From Moraxellaceae bacterium (GTDB lineage Bacteria > Pseudomonadota > Gammaproteobacteria > Pseudomonadales > Moraxellaceae): a stretch of 9,465 nt of DNA. The stretch lies in the NCBI GenBank assembly GCA_030146505.1, contig JASLCO010000040.1, positions 1-9,465 of the forward strand, read 5' to 3'. Position numbers and translations under genes: made by a program. Under the pieces are notes generated by a model that was not told the DNA's origin, did no database searches, and saw nothing but the letters and a program-made list of their open reading frames with translations. How positions within the stretch are numbered: the first letter of the stretch is position 1; every line of letters starts with the position of its first letter. Shown in pieces: positions 6,179 to 9,465 of the stretch.

Positions 6179-7525
6179 CTACAAACGCTCCAGCTTCACC
6201 GGCAGCTTGTCGGCAGGCACCGGCAACGAGGTGTAATCCACGGGCATTTCGTAATTGTCGGCCACGCTCCAGCGGTAGCGCAGCAGCACATGGTGCAACA
6301 CGGCCTTGACCTGCATTTCGGCGAAATGCAGGCCTATGCACATATGCGCGCCGCCGCCGAAAGGCACGTACTGGTACATATGTTTCTTGTGCTCCATGCG
6401 CTCTTCGCTGAAACGCTCCGGGTCGAACTGGTCGGGCGCCGCCCACCATTCCTTGAGGCGATGCGTGAGCATGGGCGATACCGTGAGCATGGTACCGGCG
6501 GGAATGAGATAGCCCTTGAACTCCACATCTTTGACAGTCTTGCGCGGGATGCCGGGCACCGGCGGAATCATGCGCAGCGATTCCTTCATCACGAGGCCGG
6601 CATCCACCAGCTTGTCCAGGTCTTCGTGCTGCACATCCTGCTTGCCCATACGCAACGATTCCTCGCGCAGGCGATCCTGCCATTCCGGATGCTTGGCCAG
6701 CTGGTAGAACATGGTGGTGAGCGTGATGGTGGAGGTATCGTGCGCCGCCATCATGAGGAAGATCATGTGGTTGATCACATCGTCGTCGCTGAATTTCCGG
6801 CCCATCTCGTCCTCGGCCTGACAGAGGCGGGAGAAAAGGTCTTCACCCGGATGACGGCGCTTTTCATCAATGCGGGCACGGAAGAAATCTTCCAGCACGC
6901 GACGGCCGTCCAGGCCTTTTTTCCAGCGGCCACCGGGCAGGGGAAAGCGCGCCAGCGCCGTGCCGGCACGCACGCAATCCACGAAAGCCTTGTTGATCTT
7001 GTCGGCTTCGGGGCCGAGTTTTTCACCCATGAAGATGTCGGTGGCGATATCCAGGGTGAGCTGCTTGATGGAAGTCAGCACTTCAAAATTGCGGCCGGTC
7101 TTCCATTTCCTGATGCCCTGCTCGATGGCGGGGTTCATGCGTTCCAGATATTGCACCAGCACCTGGCGCTTGAAGGCGGCCTGCATGATGCCGCGGTGAT
7201 GCCGGTGTTCTTCGAAATCCAGCAGCATGATGCCGCGATGGAAGAACTTGCCGATGTAGAAATCCCAGCCCTTGTGGTTGGAAAAAATGTCGCCCTGGTT
7301 GCGCAGCACCAGTTGGTTGGCCTCCGGACCGATCAGGTTCACGAAGGTACGGCCAAAGGCATCGACCCAATAGGCCGGGCCCAGCGAGTTGGTCATGCGC
7401 AGGCCGTTTTCCAGCGGATCGCCCAGCATGTCGAGGGTGTGACCGATAAGGGGCAGGCCGGCGCTGCCGGGCATGGATTGCTTGATGTGGCGAACGTGGG
7501 CAGGCGCCAGGGAGAGCACGGCCAT
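6179..7525 (-). CDS. Cytochrome P450 monooxygenase
   Basis: A complete 448-residue P450. The proline-rich N-terminus (MPGSAGLPLIGHT, residues 18-30) has no membrane anchor before it, so the enzyme is soluble. The I-helix oxygen-activation motif is A-A-H-D-T-S (260-265), with His in the position often held by Gly. The K-helix ExxR pair is E315/R318, the PERF motif is 369-372, and the heme loop is FGGGAHMCIG (389-398) with C396 as the iron ligand. The sequence resembles the CYP51/CYP136-type bacterial clan rather than short CYP101-type enzymes; the substrate (sterol, terpenoid, fatty acid or other) cannot be told. It needs electrons from a ferredoxin/reductase pair; fpr nearby may supply the reductase. 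The start ATG 7525 has GGAG nine bases upstream. The divergent tetR and the shared operator suggest TetR control. Confidence 0.95.
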   Translation of the reverse strand: MAVLSLAPAHVRHIKQSMPGSAGLPLIGHTLDMLGDPLENGLRMTNSLGPAYWVDAFGRTFVNLIGPEANQLVLRNQGDIFSNHKGWDFYIGKFFHRGIMLLDFEEHRHHRGIMQAAFKRQVLVQYLERMNPAIEQGIRKWKTGRNFEVLTSIKQLTLDIATDIFMGEKLGPEADKINKAFVDCVRAGTALARFPLPGGRWKKGLDGRRVLEDFFRARIDEKRRHPGEDLFSRLCQAEDEMGRKFSDDDVINHMIFLMMAAHDTSTITLTTMFYQLAKHPEWQDRLREESLRMGKQDVQHEDLDKLVDAGLVMKESLRMIPPVPGIPRKTVKDVEFKGYLIPAGTMLTVSPMLTHRLKEWWAAPDQFDPERFSEERMEHKKHMYQYVPFGGGAHMCIGLHFAEMQVKAVLHHVLLRYRWSVADNYEMPVDYTSLPVPADKLPVKLERL

Positions 7526-7581
7526 TTTCTTTATCTCCGGGCCGCAAGGCGGCCTGTGGGACTTGTGATGACCGCCACCTT

Positions 7582-7614
7582 AATGCGAATATGTATTCGC
7601 ATTCAATTCGCATT
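7582..7614. promoter_or_regulatory. Perfect palindrome plus half-site: likely TetR operator
   Basis: The arms AATGCGAATA (7582-7591) and TATTCGCATT (7594-7603) are exact reverse complements around a two-base TG centre. A further half-site ATTCGCATT follows at 7606-7614. It lies between the divergent P450 and tetR genes, 57 bases before the P450 start, where a TetR regulator usually binds to repress both. No convincing -35/-10 pair could be placed, though TTGAAT on the minus strand (7606-7601) is a possible P450 -35 box. Confidence 0.8.
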
Positions 7615-7616
7615 TG

Positions 7617-7666
7617 CCCCCTCATGGATGAGGGGGCCGTCTTGTGCGTCGGGAACGCACAAGACG
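7617..7666. other. Two back-to-back perfect hairpins between P450 and tetR
   Basis: Hairpin one: CCCCCTCA (7617-7624) pairs with TGAGGGGG (7629-7636) around a four-base loop. Hairpin two begins two bases later: CGTCTTGTGCGT (7638-7649) pairs with ACGCACAAGACG (7655-7666) around CGGGA. Neither is followed by a T-run. They follow the operator directly and would lie in the tetR leader if its promoter is near the operator. Confidence 0.75.
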
Positions 7667-7749
7667 CATAGCCTCCGTTTCAAAGATGACGCCAGCAGTA
7701 GCGGCCTTTGATTGCGGACAAACGCATCAGCCCTTGCCCCGGAAAGCCC

Positions 7750-8373
7750 ATGCGCAAAAAACCCCAGCAAGAACGCTCCCGCCAGATGGTGGAGGCCCTG
7801 GTCGAAGCCACCGCCAGGGTCATCGCCCAGCGCGGCCTGGACGGCACCACCACACCCGCCATTGCCGAGGCTGCCGGCGTAAGCGTGGGCTCACTTTATC
7901 AATACTTCGACGACAAGGACGCACTCATTGGCGCCCTGCTGGAAAAGCTCATTGGTGACCTCACCCACATCCTGGACCAGCAGGCCGCGCTCGCACCCAG
8001 CCTCAGCCTGCGCGAAACCACCAAGATCGCCCTCACGCTCACGGCCAACTTCATGCACAGTAATGAAGGCCTCTACCTGGAACTGGCACGCAACTGGCAC
8101 CGCCTGCCGGTGAACCGCATTGCCGATGTGCTGGAGCGTTATTTCTTCGAGACCGGCCGCATGTATTTCCTGCAGCACCAGCTGGAATACCCGGTGCGCG
8201 ACCTGCCCGTGCGCCTTTACATCACCTACAACAGCGCGCTCTTCACCCTCATCCGCACCGTCAGCCAGCAGGGCAGCCGCATTGGCACCGAAACGGTGAT
8301 AGATGGCCTGGCCGACATGATTACGGCCTATATGACCCTTGGCGCCACGCCCCTGCCCCCGGTAAAAACCTGA
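7750..8373 (+). CDS. TetR-family transcriptional regulator
   Basis: The 207-residue length is standard for the family. The N-terminal DNA-binding domain is clear: RSRQMVEALVEATARVIAQR, then TTTPAIAEAAGVSVGSLYQY (residues 33-52) and FDDKDALIGALLEKL. The C-terminal ligand-binding helices (about 70-200) are diverged, so the ligand is unknown; a lipophilic P450 substrate or product is a reasonable guess. ATG 7750 is chosen because the family N-terminus starts there; the ribosome-binding site is weak (GGAAAG, 7741-7746), and an upstream TTG would add an unusual extension. It is divergent from the P450 gene across the 22-bp palindrome and is followed by fpr 158 bases downstream, so it probably represses the P450 gene and possibly fpr and itself. 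Confidence 0.9.
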   Translation: MRKKPQQERSRQMVEALVEATARVIAQRGLDGTTTPAIAEAAGVSVGSLYQYFDDKDALIGALLEKLIGDLTHILDQQAALAPSLSLRETTKIALTLTANFMHSNEGLYLELARNWHRLPVNRIADVLERYFFETGRMYFLQHQLEYPVRDLPVRLYITYNSALFTLIRTVSQQGSRIGTETVIDGLADMITAYMTLGATPLPPVKT

Positions 8374-8441
8374 GCCGCCCGCGCGGCCGCCTGGAGATCA
8401 CAGGCCGGCGCTTATAAGCCAAGCCGCATCAATTCATAAGC

Positions 8442-8479
8442 AATATGTATTTGTGCTGATAAGTCCGCCCTGATAAAAA
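8442..8479 (+). promoter_or_regulatory. Probable fpr promoter with TetR-operator core
   Basis: AATATGTATT (8442-8451) is identical to the centre of the palindrome at 7588-7597, though the outer bases differ (13 of 22 positions match overall). It runs into a possible -35 box TTGTGC (8451-8456); 17 bp further lies TAAAAA (8474-8479) as a -10. Binding there would block the promoter. This is suggestive only, because the core is short and AT-rich. A 10-bp palindrome GCTTATAAGC lies at 8410-8419. Confidence 0.4.
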
Positions 8480-8531
8480 GCGCAGCCTGTCAGACACAGT
8501 CCGACCACCCCGACCCCTAGCGAGACCCGCC

Positions 8532-9305
8532 ATGGCCGCCTTTGCCGAAGAAAAAGTCCTGAGTGTCCACCACTGGAATGACACGTTGTTCAGCTTCACC
8601 ACCACGCGTGATCCCGCCCTGCGCTTCAAGACCGGGCAATTCGTGATGATCGGCCTGATGGTGGATGGCAAGCCGCTGATGCGCGCCTATTCCGTGGTGT
8701 CGGCACACTACGAGGACCACCTCGAGTTCTATTCCATCAAGGTGCCGGACGGTCCCCTGACCTCGCGCCTGCAGCACCTGAAAGTGGGCGATACCCTGCT
8801 GGTGGGCCGCAAGCCCACGGGCTCGCTCATCATGGACAACCTGCTGCCCGGCAAGAATCTTTACCTGCTTTCCACCGGCACCGGTCTTGCGCCCTTCATG
8901 AGCGTGATCCGCGATCCCGAGTTCTACGAAGCTTTCGAGAAGATCGTGCTTACGCACGGTGTGCGCTGGAAGAGCGAGCTGGGCTATATGGAGCACATCC
9001 GCGAAGACATGCCGGACAATGAGTTTTTCGGCGAGCTGGTGAAGAACCAGCTGATCTACTACCCCACGGTGACGCGTGAAGATTTCCACAACCAGGGCCG
9101 TCTGACGGACCTGATGCGCAGCGGCAAGCTCTACAGCGATATCGGCCTGCCGCCGCTGAATCCGGAAACGGACCGCGTGATGATTTGTGGTAGCCCCGCC
9201 ATGCTCAAAGAACTGGTGGAGATTCTGGATGAAGCCGGATTCACGGAAGGCACCAGCCATGCGCCGGGGAATTATGTGATCGAGCGTGCTTTCGTAGAGA
9301 AGTGA
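8532..9305 (+). CDS. fpr: Ferredoxin-NADP+ reductase (Azotobacter/Pseudomonas-type FPR)
   Basis: A full-length 257-residue FAD enzyme that moves electrons between NADPH and ferredoxin or flavodoxin in the cytoplasm. The FAD-binding motif RAYS is at 51-54. The flavin pyrophosphate/isoalloxazine contact region YSIKVPDGPLTSRL spans 67-80. The NADP-binding motif STGTGLAPF is at 114-122 and CGSPAML at 219-225. The C-terminus YVIERAFVEK is typical of the pseudomonad/Azotobacter subclass. The ribosome-binding site before ATG 8532 is weak. It may supply the nearby P450 through a ferredoxin encoded elsewhere, but Fpr also serves general iron-sulfur and oxidative-stress metabolism, so the link is inference. 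Its last ~35 codons recur in inverted orientation just downstream. Confidence 0.95.
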   Translation: MAAFAEEKVLSVHHWNDTLFSFTTTRDPALRFKTGQFVMIGLMVDGKPLMRAYSVVSAHYEDHLEFYSIKVPDGPLTSRLQHLKVGDTLLVGRKPTGSLIMDNLLPGKNLYLLSTGTGLAPFMSVIRDPEFYEAFEKIVLTHGVRWKSELGYMEHIREDMPDNEFFGELVKNQLIYYPTVTREDFHNQGRLTDLMRSGKLYSDIGLPPLNPETDRVMICGSPAMLKELVEILDEAGFTEGTSHAPGNYVIERAFVEK

Positions 9306-9320
9306 CAATGCCTTCGCAGG

Positions 9321-9367
9321 AGCGGCTTCAGCCGCGAACCGGATGGTTGTTCGCGGCTGAAGCCGCT
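9321..9367. repeat. REP-like hairpin downstream of fpr
   Basis: AGCGGCTTCAGCCGCGAA (9321-9338) pairs perfectly over 18 bp with 9350-9367 around an 11-base loop. The sequence matches the style of dispersed REP elements of pseudomonads and relatives. It forms the tip of the larger inverted repeat. There is no T-run, so it is not a typical intrinsic terminator, though it may protect the 3' end of the fpr mRNA. Confidence 0.75.
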
Positions 9368-9382
9368 ACTTCGAAGGCAATG

Positions 9383-9465
9383 TCAATTATCTACGAAAGC
9401 ACCCTCGATAACATAATTCCCCGGCGCATGGCTGGTGCCATCCGTGAATCCGGCTTAATCCAGAA
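9383..9465 (-). pseudogene. Inverted 3' fragment of fpr with an in-frame stop
   Basis: Read on the minus strand this stretch reproduces the end of fpr: AGFT, GTSHAPGNYVIE, then AFV and a TGA stop. The codon matching Glu234 is TAA (9457-9455), and three other residues change (E239D, R252G, then EK to DN at the end), so the copy cannot make the normal C-terminus. Whether more of the gene lies beyond the window is not visible. It may be a real decayed duplicate or a fold-back artefact. Confidence 0.65.

Larger units (their letters stand above)
9223..9465. repeat. Large inverted repeat mirroring the 3' end of fpr
   Basis: Each base i from 9223 to 9338 corresponds to the complement of base 18688 minus i, so the arms 9223-9338 and 9350-9465 form one continuous palindrome centred at 9344 with an 11-base loop. 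I count nine mismatches in 116 arm positions and no gap. The left arm holds the last 83 bases of fpr and its downstream hairpin; the right arm runs to the end of the window, so the true extent is unknown. Confidence 0.9.

Noticed and set aside
6092..7711. 539-codon open frame on the plus strand, antisense to the P450 gene
   Set aside because: The minus strand encodes a complete P450 with all motifs; the plus-strand translation has no recognisable domain and is an effect of GC-rich codon use.
8517..9308. 263-codon minus-strand frame antisense to fpr
   Set aside because: fpr on the plus strand has every family motif; the antisense product resembles nothing known.
9321..9367. Hairpin after fpr as an intrinsic terminator
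   Set aside because: It has a strong stem but no T-run on either strand; the sequence is better explained as a REP-type element.
1..9465. CRISPR array, prophage, transposon or defence system
   Set aside because: No regularly spaced repeats, integrase, transposase, phage structural or defence-type genes were seen on either strand.

Overview
The window looks like chromosomal DNA of a GC-rich gammaproteobacterium. The ferredoxin-NADP+ reductase ends in the ERAFVEK tail typical of the Azotobacter/Pseudomonas type, intergenic hairpins of the AGCGGCTTCAGCCGCGAA kind resemble gammaproteobacterial REP elements, and a DUF1176 protein is present. The genus cannot be fixed from this sequence. No phage, plasmid, transposase, CRISPR or rRNA/tRNA gene is visible.

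Layout, left to right. (1) 2-1009 is the 3' part of a DUF1176 gene that runs in from the left edge. (2) 1010-1542 has no gene. Its left half holds several palindromes, including a 26/29-matching inverted repeat and a probable bidirectional terminator; its right half is unexplained. (3) 1543-3060 encodes a Sel1-repeat lipoprotein, separated by a strong bidirectional terminator from a convergent cold-shock protein gene (3124-3327). (4) 3585-5456 is a redox-type regulatory unit. A SoxR-like MerR regulator is divergent from an apparent three-gene operon (DUF2938 membrane protein, WrbA/flavodoxin-like flavoprotein, DUF2798 membrane protein). A SoxR-box-like operator lies in a 19-bp promoter spacer. 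(5) 5626-5970 encodes a small hydrophilic protein of unknown function with a 15-bp tandem repeat at its ribosome-binding site. (6) 6179-9305 is a P450 locus: a cytochrome P450 on the minus strand, a divergent TetR regulator, then fpr. A perfect 22-bp palindrome between P450 and tetR is the likely TetR operator, and its 10-bp core recurs upstream of fpr.

How the genes may work together. In unit 4 the MerR protein probably senses a redox or electrophile signal and switches on a flavoprotein plus two small membrane proteins. The regulator keeps only two of the four SoxR iron-sulfur cysteines, so its signal may differ from SoxR's. In unit 6 Fpr could feed electrons from NADPH to the P450 through a ferredoxin encoded elsewhere, with TetR coordinating both; this is inference.

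The most striking structure is at the right edge. The last ~35 codons of fpr and its downstream REP-like hairpin are repeated in inverted orientation, in exact register, so that 9223-9465 forms one large imperfect palindrome centred at 9344. The mirrored fpr fragment carries an in-frame stop, and every arm difference I found is a transversion. It is either a real fold-back duplication or an assembly/library artefact.
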